DNA from: Prevotella sp. 10(H) | GTDB taxonomy: Bacteria; Bacteroidota; Bacteroidia; Bacteroidales; Dysgonomonadaceae | Assembly: GCF_000711235.1 (NCBI RefSeq) | Contig: NZ_JOMI01000005.1 | Coordinates: 62,001-126,000 of the forward strand | Reading direction: 5' to 3' | DNA length: 64,000 nucleotides | In this document: positions 50,178 to 58,428 of the stretch, piece after piece | Numbering within the stretch: position 1 is the stretch's first letter | Layout of the letters: every line of letters begins with the position of its first letter | The notes under the pieces: model-generated | What the model was told of the DNA's origin: nothing | Seen by the model: only the letters and a program-made list of their open reading frames with translations | The model's database searches: none | Translations under genes and position numbers: made by a program

Positions 50178-53100
50178 ATGTCAACACTGAGATTTATTTC
50201 GGTTATTCTCTTATTTATATCCGTATCACAAAATATACATCCAAATAAGTACTACTTCCGCAATTTGCAGGTAGAAGACGGTTTATCACAAAATATGGTC
50301 TATACAATCATACAGGACAACCAAGGTTTTATATGGCTGGGAACGCAGGATGGACTGAACAGATATGATGGCAATAATTTTAAAATCTACAAAAAATCTG
50401 CTAGCGACCCTAAAGGTATAGGGAGCAATATGATATTTTCCCTATTGCAGAATGATGACGGCATTATATGGGTGGGAACGGCATCGGGTGTTTATTTATA
50501 TGACCCCTTATACGAATCTTTCTCACCGCTCAATATCAAGACTGCCGATAATGATTCTATAAGCGGAACAGTCCGCGACATGAAGAGAGACGGGCAAGGC
50601 AACATATGGCTCATAACGTCGGGCAACGGGCTTTTTTGTGTAACCCCACAAAATGAACTTAAGCTATACCAGTTGGAAAAAAAGCTGAACATAAATTCAG
50701 TTAATACACGCAAGCTTGCATTCGACAGCAAAGGAAATATATGGATAGCAACATATCAGCAAGGCATTTTAAGATTTAATCCCGAAATGGAAGATATACA
50801 ACAATTTCACATTGGAGATAACAATAATAGCTCAACGATTAATGTAAATGATCTCTTCCTGCTGAATGATGAAACAATGCTTCTTGGAACTGCAACCAGA
50901 GGCGTAGTGTCTTTCGATTTGAATACCTTTACACAAAAGGCTTTTCTGGAAAAAGATAAAGAAGGCAGATTCCTGTTTGTAAGGCGCATCTATAAAAATA
51001 CAAATGGCGAATTATGGCTTGGCACCGAGTCCGGCATCCACATTTACAATCTGCAAACGGAGGCTATCACTAACCTGCAGCATATATACGGTGATTCTTA
51101 TTCCATTTCCGATAATGCTATCCATTCCATTTATCAGGACAAAGAAGGTGGCATGTGGGTAGGCAGTTTTTTCGGAGGAGTTAACTATTGCAATGAATTA
51201 TATTCACAGTTTGAAAAATATTATCCTCTTACAGGCATAAATACAATAAGCGGTAAAAGCATAAGTGAGTTTTGCGAAGATGAAAAACAGAATGTCTGGA
51301 TCGCAACCGAAGATGCGGGGCTGAATCTGTTTAATCCCAAAAACCAGACTTTCGATACAGGATTTATTCCTGCAAAGAATATTCACGGATTATTGTACGA
51401 AAATAACAATATATGGGTAGGAACATTTTCCGAAGGACTGTATGTAATCGATATCAGGACTAATAAAAAACGTCTGTATAAACATAGTTCTGACCACAAC
51501 TCATTAAACGACAACAGTATTTATTCCATATACAAAGACTATTCGGGTACAATATGGATAGGAACGACTTTGGGGCTGCATAAGTATAACAAATCTACAG
51601 ACGACTTCCAGCGCATAAATGAACAGGAGATAACCAAGCAAGTAAATGACATACTCGAAGACCAGAACGGCGTCTTATGGTTTGCTACTCTGGGAAACGG
51701 ACTGTTTTCGTATGATAAATACAGCAACAAATGGACTAATTACCCTTATCTGACAGCTGATGTTAACAGCAATATGATAACGTGTATATTAAAGGATAAT
51801 CGAAACCGCCTGTGGTTAGGTACCGAAGGTGCCGGACTGTGCATGTTCGATACCGATAAGAAGGAGTTTATCAGCGCCTATACTACTGAAAACGGATTAC
51901 CGAATGATGTAGTCTATATGCTGGTAGAAGATACCCGCGGCGATATCTGGGGTAGTACCAATAACGGATTATTCAGGATAAATACCAATAATAAACAGAT
52001 ATCGACCTTTAACCATGCCAATGGCCTGCTATGCGACCAGTTTAATTATAAATCAGGATTTAAAAGCAGCGACAGTAAAATATATTTTGGGGGAACGCGC
52101 GGCTTCGTGGCTTTTTATCCTGAAAAATTGTGGCCGAATAACTTTGTGCCCCCTATTGTTTTCAATAGTTTTCAGGTACATAACAATGAAGTAGTACCAA
52201 CTGAAAAGAATTCCCTTTTAACTCGTTCGATCGCCTATACAGATGAAATCAGTATACCGTATGGCACCCCTGTATTCAGTATCGGGTATGCGGCTTTAAG
52301 CTATGTATCGCCCCGTGCCAACCATTATGCATATAAACTCGAAGGCAAAGACCATAACTGGATAAACAGTGATGGCTCTTACAAAGCTACTTATTCCGAT
52401 CTGCCTCCCGGTGATTATATTTTCAAAGTAATGGCTTCGAATAGCGACGGCTTGTGGAATGAAGCAGGCGCCTCTATCAAAATTCGCATTTTACCCCCGT
52501 TTTATATGACAATCTGGGCATATATACTGTATGTTCTGGTGGCTGCCTTTATTTTCTATTACTTGATAAAATCATATACACGAAAGGTGAATGAAAAGAA
52601 CAGGCAAATCATTGAAATGCTCGAAATAAGTAAAGAAAAAGAATTATATAATGCAAAAATAGAATTCTTCACAAATGTAACTCATGAGATACGCACGCCT
52701 TTGAGCCTCATAAAAGCACCGCTGGAAGAAGTGATGAAACAAATCGACCGCAAAGATGAAAAATGGGAGAATATGTCGATTATACAACGAAACACCAACA
52801 GGTTGTTGAAGTTGGTAAACGAACTACTCGATTTCAGAAAAACAGAATCGAAAGGCCTGCGCCTCAACTTTGTTAATACGGATGTAATCTCGGTTATAAA
52901 AGAAACGGCTGACCGGTTTATTCCGTCTATACAACTGAAAGGTATATTTTATAACCAACACTTGCCCGAACAGGCATTTTATGCTGACGTAGATATCGAA
53001 ATATATACTAAAATATTAAGTAATTTATTCAATAATGCTCTTAAGCACGGGCATACTTATATCAATGTCGAATTTATAGCCGGAACCGACACATTCAAAT

Positions 53101-54170
53101 TTATAGTATCCAATGACGGAAACAATATATCGGAAGAATATATACAAAAAGTCTTCGACCCGTTTTTCAAGATAGATAATAATACGGAAGGCTCTGGCCT
53201 CGGACTGCCTTTTGCACGGTCGCTGGTAGAACTGCATAAAGGGAGTATAACCTTGGATAATAAAAAACAAGGAGAAGTTACATTTATTATAGAATTGCCT
53301 GTACATCAGGAGGATGTTATTCAACTTACAAGTCAGGAACTGGATGAAATTGAAGAAATAAAGAAAGAACATACCAGTCATAACGATGACCCTTTAAAAA
53401 TAGATAACCGCAAAGTTATCCTGTCGGTAGAAGATAATGAAGAATTTCAACAGTTCATGGCTAAACAACTGAATGAAGAATATCAGGTATTGATGGTCCA
53501 GAACGGGCAGCAAGCACTGGATACTTTAAGCACTCATCATGTAGATATTATCCTTTGTGATATTATGATGCCTGTCATGGATGGGCTAACTTTCTGCAAG
53601 GAAATAAAGATGAACCTCAGATACAGCCATATTCCCATTATTCTCTTGACAGCCAAAACATCTCTGAAATCGAAAATAGACGGTTTGAATATAGGTGCAG
53701 ACGAATATATTGAAAAGCCTTATTCTATAGATTACCTGAAAGCCCGAATAGAAAATCTGCTGGAGAACCGCAAAAAGATTAAAGAATCTTACAAGAATTC
53801 GCCGGAACTGAATTATGATACGATTGCACATTCGAAGGCCGATGAAGATTTTTTGAATAACCTGATAGCAATTATACATTCGCATCTGGATGAAACAGAA
53901 CTCGATGTGGATAAACTTGCGGCAGCCATGAATATGAGCCGTGCGACATTATACCGCAAAGTGAAAAATATATCTGAACTCACTCCGAACGACTTTATCC
54001 GCCTCATCCGTCTGAAAAAGGCTGCTGAACTCTTAGTACAAAAAGAGTACAGGGTAAATGAAATAGCGTATATTGTCGGCTTCCGGTCATCGTCTTATTT
54101 TTCGAAGTGCTTTCAGAAACAATTCGGAGTATTGCCTAAAGATTTTGAAAAAAGCAGAATTCCTGAATAG
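50178..54170 (+). CDS. Hybrid two-component system sensor/regulator (HTCS)
   Basis: This single 1330-residue protein senses a glycan fragment in the periplasm and activates glycan genes in the cytoplasm. Domains in order: signal peptide; two seven-bladed propellers built from Reg_prop repeats (about 25-640, repeated IWIGT / LWLGT motifs); Y_Y_Y domain (about 690-770); one membrane helix (about 777-797); HisKA with the phospho-acceptor H836 (VTHEIRTPLS); HATPase (N box, GSGLGLPFARSLV); receiver with D1128 (LCDIMMPVMDG); and an AraC-type helix-turn-helix at the C-terminus (about 1225-1325, GFRSSSYFSKCFQKQFG). All key residues are present. It is divergent from GH172 and immediately upstream of a glycosidase operon that it presumably controls. 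Confidence 0.96.
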   Translation: MSTLRFISVILLFISVSQNIHPNKYYFRNLQVEDGLSQNMVYTIIQDNQGFIWLGTQDGLNRYDGNNFKIYKKSASDPKGIGSNMIFSLLQNDDGIIWVGTASGVYLYDPLYESFSPLNIKTADNDSISGTVRDMKRDGQGNIWLITSGNGLFCVTPQNELKLYQLEKKLNINSVNTRKLAFDSKGNIWIATYQQGILRFNPEMEDIQQFHIGDNNNSSTINVNDLFLLNDETMLLGTATRGVVSFDLNTFTQKAFLEKDKEGRFLFVRRIYKNTNGELWLGTESGIHIYNLQTEAITNLQHIYGDSYSISDNAIHSIYQDKEGGMWVGSFFGGVNYCNELYSQFEKYYPLTGINTISGKSISEFCEDEKQNVWIATEDAGLNLFNPKNQTFDTGFIPAKNIHGLLYENNNIWVGTFSEGLYVIDIRTNKKRLYKHSSDHNSLNDNSIYSIYKDYSGTIWIGTTLGLHKYNKSTDDFQRINEQEITKQVNDILEDQNGVLWFATLGNGLFSYDKYSNKWTNYPYLTADVNSNMITCILKDNRNRLWLGTEGAGLCMFDTDKKEFISAYTTENGLPNDVVYMLVEDTRGDIWGSTNNGLFRINTNNKQISTFNHANGLLCDQFNYKSGFKSSDSKIYFGGTRGFVAFYPEKLWPNNFVPPIVFNSFQVHNNEVVPTEKNSLLTRSIAYTDEISIPYGTPVFSIGYAALSYVSPRANHYAYKLEGKDHNWINSDGSYKATYSDLPPGDYIFKVMASNSDGLWNEAGASIKIRILPPFYMTIWAYILYVLVAAFIFYYLIKSYTRKVNEKNRQIIEMLEISKEKELYNAKIEFFTNVTHEIRTPLSLIKAPLEEVMKQIDRKDEKWENMSIIQRNTNRLLKLVNELLDFRKTESKGLRLNFVNTDVISVIKETADRFIPSIQLKGIFYNQHLPEQAFYADVDIEIYTKILSNLFNNALKHGHTYINVEFIAGTDTFKFIVSNDGNNISEEYIQKVFDPFFKIDNNTEGSGLGLPFARSLVELHKGSITLDNKKQGEVTFIIELPVHQEDVIQLTSQELDEIEEIKKEHTSHNDDPLKIDNRKVILSVEDNEEFQQFMAKQLNEEYQVLMVQNGQQALDTLSTHHVDIILCDIMMPVMDGLTFCKEIKMNLRYSHIPIILLTAKTSLKSKIDGLNIGADEYIEKPYSIDYLKARIENLLENRKKIKESYKNSPELNYDTIAHSKADEDFLNNLIAIIHSHLDETELDVDKLAAAMNMSRATLYRKVKNISELTPNDFIRLIRLKKAAELLVQKEYRVNEIAYIVGFRSSSYFSKCFQKQFGVLPKDFEKSRIPE

Positions 54171-54198
54171 TGAGGTCTTAAATAAACGGAAATACAGA

Positions 54199-54228
54199 TT
54201 GATAAAAATTTAGCTTTTTTTGATACGA
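54199..54228 (+). promoter_or_regulatory. Candidate HTCS operator upstream of the glycan operon
   Basis: TTGATAAAA (54199-54207) and TTGATACGA (54220-54228) are direct repeats with a 21-bp period. The spacer (ATTTAGCTTTTT) matches the GH172 site at 8 of 12 positions. The downstream half-site ends 30 nt before a one-mismatch -7 box at 54259-54266. Confidence 0.55.
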
Positions 54229-54258
54229 AAATCACACACCTGAATACATATATGATGT

Positions 54259-54266
54259 GATATTTG
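54259..54266 (+). promoter_or_regulatory. Weak -7 box for the glycan operon
   Basis: GATATTTG differs from TAnnTTTG at one position and has no clear -33 element, as expected for a promoter that depends on an activator. It lies about 80 nt before the preferred start at 54347. Confidence 0.45.
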
Positions 54267-54346
54267 TATAAGCAAGTCTTGGGATGCACCGTTTTTTGAA
54301 ATCTTACGATGCATTCATATCTATTATTAATCTTAAAACTAATACT

Positions 54347-55465
54347 ATGAATTCCAAATGCCTTTTTTTTCTGGTTTTTTCCTTGTGTCTGTCATGTACT
54401 ATATCGGCTCAGAAAAAGAAAAAAAATGAGAATGCCGACCCTCTTAAGATAAAAGTTGCTGTTGTATACGAAAATCCTGTATACCCTCAGCATGGCAACA
54501 AACGGCTGCACGAATGCTTTTTTACACCCAATCTGAAAGGGCGTATATGGTACGATCCCGTACAACTATCTGCCGAATATGAAAAGACACTGGAAGAAGT
54601 TTCGGGTTATACTGTAGACTACGAAGTTGTCAAAGAAATAGATGCCGACCGCTTCTTCACTTATTTTAAAAATGACCCGTTCAAACGTCCCTTTACAAAA
54701 GATGAAGTAGCCTTTCTTATGGGTGAAGAAGATTGGAAAACACTGAAAGACATCGGTACATCCTACGATTATAATGCGATGGTAAAATATTACGGATTCG
54801 ATAAAATGAGGGATAACGGTGAAATACACGAAGTATGGGTATGGACATTCCCTTACGGTGGCATGTGGGAATCGCATATGATGGGTAAAGGTGCTTTCTG
54901 GATAAATTCACAGCCGAATGAAAATCCGTCATGTACCGAATTACTGAGTATAATGGGATTAAATTATGAACGTGATTTGGCATGTGCAATGGAAAGCTAC
55001 GGGCATCGATACGAATCTACCATGATGCAGGTATTCGGATGGTGGGCATATGATAAGAAAAGTGAGAAATCTGAACTGACCATGTGGGAAAGGTATACAG
55101 GCTATGTTAAGAATTACGATAAGTTTGATAAAGGCAATTCGAATATCGGTAATATCCACTTCCCGCCTAATGGAGAAAAAGACTACGACTGGAGCAACAA
55201 AACACCTGTTTACAGCTATGCCGATGAATGGGTCAATTATCCCGACATAAAAGAAAAGAAAGGCCGTATAATGGACTGCTCGGAATGGAACTGCTCGCAT
55301 ATCGGATATATGAAGTGGTGGTTCTCTCATACGCCGCATTTCAAAGGTTTGGATCCGGTTAACGGGAAGCTGAATAACTGGTGGCATTACGTGGTCGATT
55401 ATAACAATGCCGTTAAAGAAGAAGCCCGCCTGAAAGAAGAATTGAATAAAAAGAAGAAAAAATGA
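54347..55465 (+). CDS. Secreted protein of unknown function, first gene of the HTCS-linked operon
   Basis: The preferred ATG at 54347 gives 372 residues with a leader MNSKCLFFLVFSLCLSCTIS followed by AQ and a run of lysines; the upstream ATG at 54284 would put 21 non-hydrophobic residues before the signal and is less likely. The mature part has many conserved-looking aromatic and His residues (WVWTFPYGGMWESHMMGKGAF, ESYGHRYESTMMQ, EWNCSHIGYMKWWFSH), suggesting an enzyme or metal-binding protein, and it ends in a very basic tail. I do not recognise the family. Its stop overlaps the next start by 4 nt (ATGA), so the two products are probably translationally coupled. Confidence 0.75.
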   Translation: MNSKCLFFLVFSLCLSCTISAQKKKKNENADPLKIKVAVVYENPVYPQHGNKRLHECFFTPNLKGRIWYDPVQLSAEYEKTLEEVSGYTVDYEVVKEIDADRFFTYFKNDPFKRPFTKDEVAFLMGEEDWKTLKDIGTSYDYNAMVKYYGFDKMRDNGEIHEVWVWTFPYGGMWESHMMGKGAFWINSQPNENPSCTELLSIMGLNYERDLACAMESYGHRYESTMMQVFGWWAYDKKSEKSELTMWERYTGYVKNYDKFDKGNSNIGNIHFPPNGEKDYDWSNKTPVYSYADEWVNYPDIKEKKGRIMDCSEWNCSHIGYMKWWFSHTPHFKGLDPVNGKLNNWWHYVVDYNNAVKEEARLKEELNKKKKK

Positions 55466-58272
55466 CAATAAAAAAATTCTGTATTGCTGTACTTATCTTG
55501 TGCAGCAATATCTTTACCATTACTTCCCAAAGCCTGAATTCAATACAGGTCGACACAAAGGACGGGCTTGTGGTGCATTCTCTTGGGCCCGGTGTAGAAT
55601 GGGCGGCTCCCCGTCCGCTGGTATCCTTCAAGATTGGAGAAGAGTCCTATACCTCTGATAAGAATGTGCGAGGTATGGAGATTACTTATTCAAACGAAAA
55701 CTATGCACATGGCATCAAAGGAAAGATATTTTTCAAAAATACAAGCTCGGATACTATCATTCTACATAATATTGTTCCCTTAGGTGAATCACCAAAGAAT
55801 GTTTATATAACAGGAAAAGGAAAGCACGGGCTCTCGCGTACCCATCTCTTCCGCCCCGGTTATGCACCCATAAACGTTACTGTGCCTGATAATGCTTGGG
55901 AACTCGGCTTTACATCTATAGATTTGCCTAAAGGTAAAAATATAACAGCCCTCACACGACGCGACCGTGAAAATATGCAGAACGCCCGCCGCGGCCGTTT
56001 CGAAACTACTATATACCCAGGAGGGACGGTTGCCTACAACATATGGATTGATAAATATGAAGGCGACTGGCAGGAAGGCCTTCGCCTCATGTTTCAGAAA
56101 AGGTATCTGTATGATGTGGAAGTCGGTACATTCGATGATTCGCTTATCCAGCGCGACGACCTGAAATGGTTCCGCAAATGCTTTGCCGTGAACCTGATGA
56201 TGAACTGGGATAAACGTTTCTTCGACTATAAAGACGGCAAATTCCACATAAAGGAACATCTGGAGAAAATGAAAAAACTCATGGGTGGCTATGATGTATA
56301 CAGCATCTGGCCTACATGGCCGGCTCTGGGTATGGACCAGCGCAACCAGTGGGATATGTTCAGGGATTTGCCGGGCGGATATGATAAACTGAGGGAAATC
56401 TCCGATCTGTGTCATAGCCTAGGCACCTATTTCTTTGTATGCTATAATCCGTGGGATGAAAGTACTCGCTCTGAAGAAGGACATTTCGATGGGATGACAA
56501 CTATCACTAACTGGGTGAATATCGACGGCTTTGTACTCGATACTAAAGGAGGCTCCAGCAAAGAATTGCAGGATGCTGCCGATGCTGCCCGTCCGGGAGT
56601 GATGATGTACAGCGAAGGTATGGCTGTACCTGTAGATATGCAGGGAATCGCATCGGGGCGCGTACATAATGCGCTCTACTACTGCCCTATGCTCAACCTG
56701 AATAAATTTATCAAGCCCGACTTTGCCATTTTCCGTGTAGCGGAAGAAGCACGCGAGCCGATTCAACGGGAATTCAACGTGTCATTTTTCAATGGTTACG
56801 GAACGGAGATAAACAATTTCCCTCCGGGTCATTTCGAATGGTCCGACGACCAGATGCGTTATTGGGGAAAGCTGTTACGCATTCAGCGGGAGAACAGCGA
56901 AAATTTTGTACAATCGTCTTATATACCGCTAGTTCCAACGTTAACAGACAATATATATGTCAATAAATGGCCTAAAGAGGATAAAGTACTTTATACCGTC
57001 TATAATCTGCAGCCGGAAGGCTATTTCGACAATCTTTTTGAAGTAGAAATTAATGAAGAAAAACATTTTGTAGATATTTATCATCACAAAGAGTTGAAAC
57101 CTGTAGATAAAGACGGAAAGAATTATCTTCCTGTAAAGGTAGATGCATTTAATAAATTCGAATTAGGTACGAATAATGAAAGTACTGTTACTACGATTGC
57201 CGAGTTTCCGCATTTAATAGATTATAAACTCAAAAGTGATGAACTTTCATTCTTTTCTAAAAAAGGAGATAGAATTCGGATATGGGCGGGCATGCCGTCT
57301 TACGAAAAAGAATATAAAGAATATGCTGTTACCGGAAAAACAATACGCCTGCTCGATGAATTCCCGGACTATGAAGGAAAATTTATCATACAGGCATTTG
57401 AGGGTGAAGAATTATTGGATGAACGTGTCCTTATGATTAAACCGGGCTCGCCTCGGAAAATATCTTTACCTGAAATTACCGAGCTGGCAAGAAAAGACCC
57501 GAAAGGTATGGTAGAAATTCCTGCCGGAATATTCTCCTGCGATAATTACAGGATAGGCGATTCTTTTATCCCATATCCGGAAGATATGACGGAGAAAGGA
57601 GAAAAAGTGCAAATGAAATGTTTCTTTATGGATAAATATCCGGTAACGAATGCACAATATAAAGAGTTTATCGATGCTACAGGATATACGCCTGATGATA
57701 AAACAAACTTCCTGAAACACTGGGAGAATGGCAAAATAAAAGCAGGAGAAGAAAATTATCCGGTCATATATGTTACTCTCGAAGACGCCCAAGCCTATGC
57801 AAAATGGGCGGGAAAGCGTCTGCCTACCGAAATGGAATGGCAATATGCCGCCCAGACAGAGAAAGGAAACGACTGGCCATGGGTGCAGAAAACTCCTGTA
57901 AAGAGAGTAGAAGACTTTATTACTAATACGCTTTCGGTATGGAAACTCGAAGGAATTGAACCCGACAGATGTAATCTGGGCGACGGCAAACTGTATCCTG
58001 TAGGCAAATATCCGAAAGGAAAGAATTTGTATAATTTACATGATCTGGTAGGCTGCGTATGGCAACTGACATCTGATGTATACGACAATACTACTTACAG
58101 GTATATTATGATAAAAGGCGGCAGTTATTTCCTTCCGTCATCCAGTTTCTGGTATGTACAGGGCGGTCCGCGTGAATTATATTTCAGACAATACCTTTTG
58201 CGTGTGTCCCCGTCTTTCGAACGAAAAGCTACGGTTGGATTCCGTTGTGTAGTGGATGCTTATTGTAAATAA
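55462..58272 (+). CDS. TIM-barrel glycosidase-like protein fused to an FGE-sulfatase-like domain
   Basis: This 936-residue protein has a signal peptide (cut near TSQS). Residues about 25-230 form a beta-sandwich. About 235-510 look like a TIM barrel of GH27/36-like type, with WPTWPALGMDQ, FVCYNPWDES, D360 in DGFVLDTKGG and E385 in MYSEGMAV as possible catalytic residues. After a beta region, about 680-936 form a formylglycine-generating-enzyme (FGE) fold: MVEIPAGIF, MDKYPVTNAQYKEFI, WAGKRLPTEMEWQYAA, GCVWQLTSD and ATVGFRC. The paired active-site Cys of true FGEs (CxxxxC before GFRC) are absent (the matching stretch is SYFLPSSSFWYVQGGPREL), so the domain is probably not catalytic as an FGE. 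It overlaps the preceding gene by 4 nt. Confidence 0.75.
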   Translation: MTIKKFCIAVLILCSNIFTITSQSLNSIQVDTKDGLVVHSLGPGVEWAAPRPLVSFKIGEESYTSDKNVRGMEITYSNENYAHGIKGKIFFKNTSSDTIILHNIVPLGESPKNVYITGKGKHGLSRTHLFRPGYAPINVTVPDNAWELGFTSIDLPKGKNITALTRRDRENMQNARRGRFETTIYPGGTVAYNIWIDKYEGDWQEGLRLMFQKRYLYDVEVGTFDDSLIQRDDLKWFRKCFAVNLMMNWDKRFFDYKDGKFHIKEHLEKMKKLMGGYDVYSIWPTWPALGMDQRNQWDMFRDLPGGYDKLREISDLCHSLGTYFFVCYNPWDESTRSEEGHFDGMTTITNWVNIDGFVLDTKGGSSKELQDAADAARPGVMMYSEGMAVPVDMQGIASGRVHNALYYCPMLNLNKFIKPDFAIFRVAEEAREPIQREFNVSFFNGYGTEINNFPPGHFEWSDDQMRYWGKLLRIQRENSENFVQSSYIPLVPTLTDNIYVNKWPKEDKVLYTVYNLQPEGYFDNLFEVEINEEKHFVDIYHHKELKPVDKDGKNYLPVKVDAFNKFELGTNNESTVTTIAEFPHLIDYKLKSDELSFFSKKGDRIRIWAGMPSYEKEYKEYAVTGKTIRLLDEFPDYEGKFIIQAFEGEELLDERVLMIKPGSPRKISLPEITELARKDPKGMVEIPAGIFSCDNYRIGDSFIPYPEDMTEKGEKVQMKCFFMDKYPVTNAQYKEFIDATGYTPDDKTNFLKHWENGKIKAGEENYPVIYVTLEDAQAYAKWAGKRLPTEMEWQYAAQTEKGNDWPWVQKTPVKRVEDFITNTLSVWKLEGIEPDRCNLGDGKLYPVGKYPKGKNLYNLHDLVGCVWQLTSDVYDNTTYRYIMIKGGSYFLPSSSFWYVQGGPRELYFRQYLLRVSPSFERKATVGFRCVVDAYCK

Positions 58273-58301
58273 TACAGTTAAACCGTATATCAGGTTTTAT
58301 T

Positions 58302-58353
58302 TTGTCTTATTTTCTGCTTATTTTTAACATTCGGTAAGCAGAAAATAAGACAA
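58302..58353 (+). terminator. Terminator after the fusion gene
   Basis: A perfect 19-bp stem (TTGTCTTATTTTCTGCTTA and its complement) with a 14-nt loop begins 30 nt past the stop and is followed by GTTTTTA. It suggests that GH3 is transcribed separately, or with attenuation. Confidence 0.75.
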
Positions 58354-58428
58354 GTTTTTAATAACGGTCGGAGTTTCTATGTTATTTGAAAATCAATATA
58401 AAGAATATATTTAAATAGATTTATTACT

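Noticed and set aside
55789-56415. 208-residue minus-strand frame antisense to the fusion gene
   Set aside because: The plus-strand frame has a signal peptide, domain motifs and operon context; the antisense frame has none.
57500-58272. Functional formylglycine-generating enzyme (sulfatase maturase)
   Set aside because: The domain lacks the conserved cysteine pair and no sulfatase gene is present in the window.
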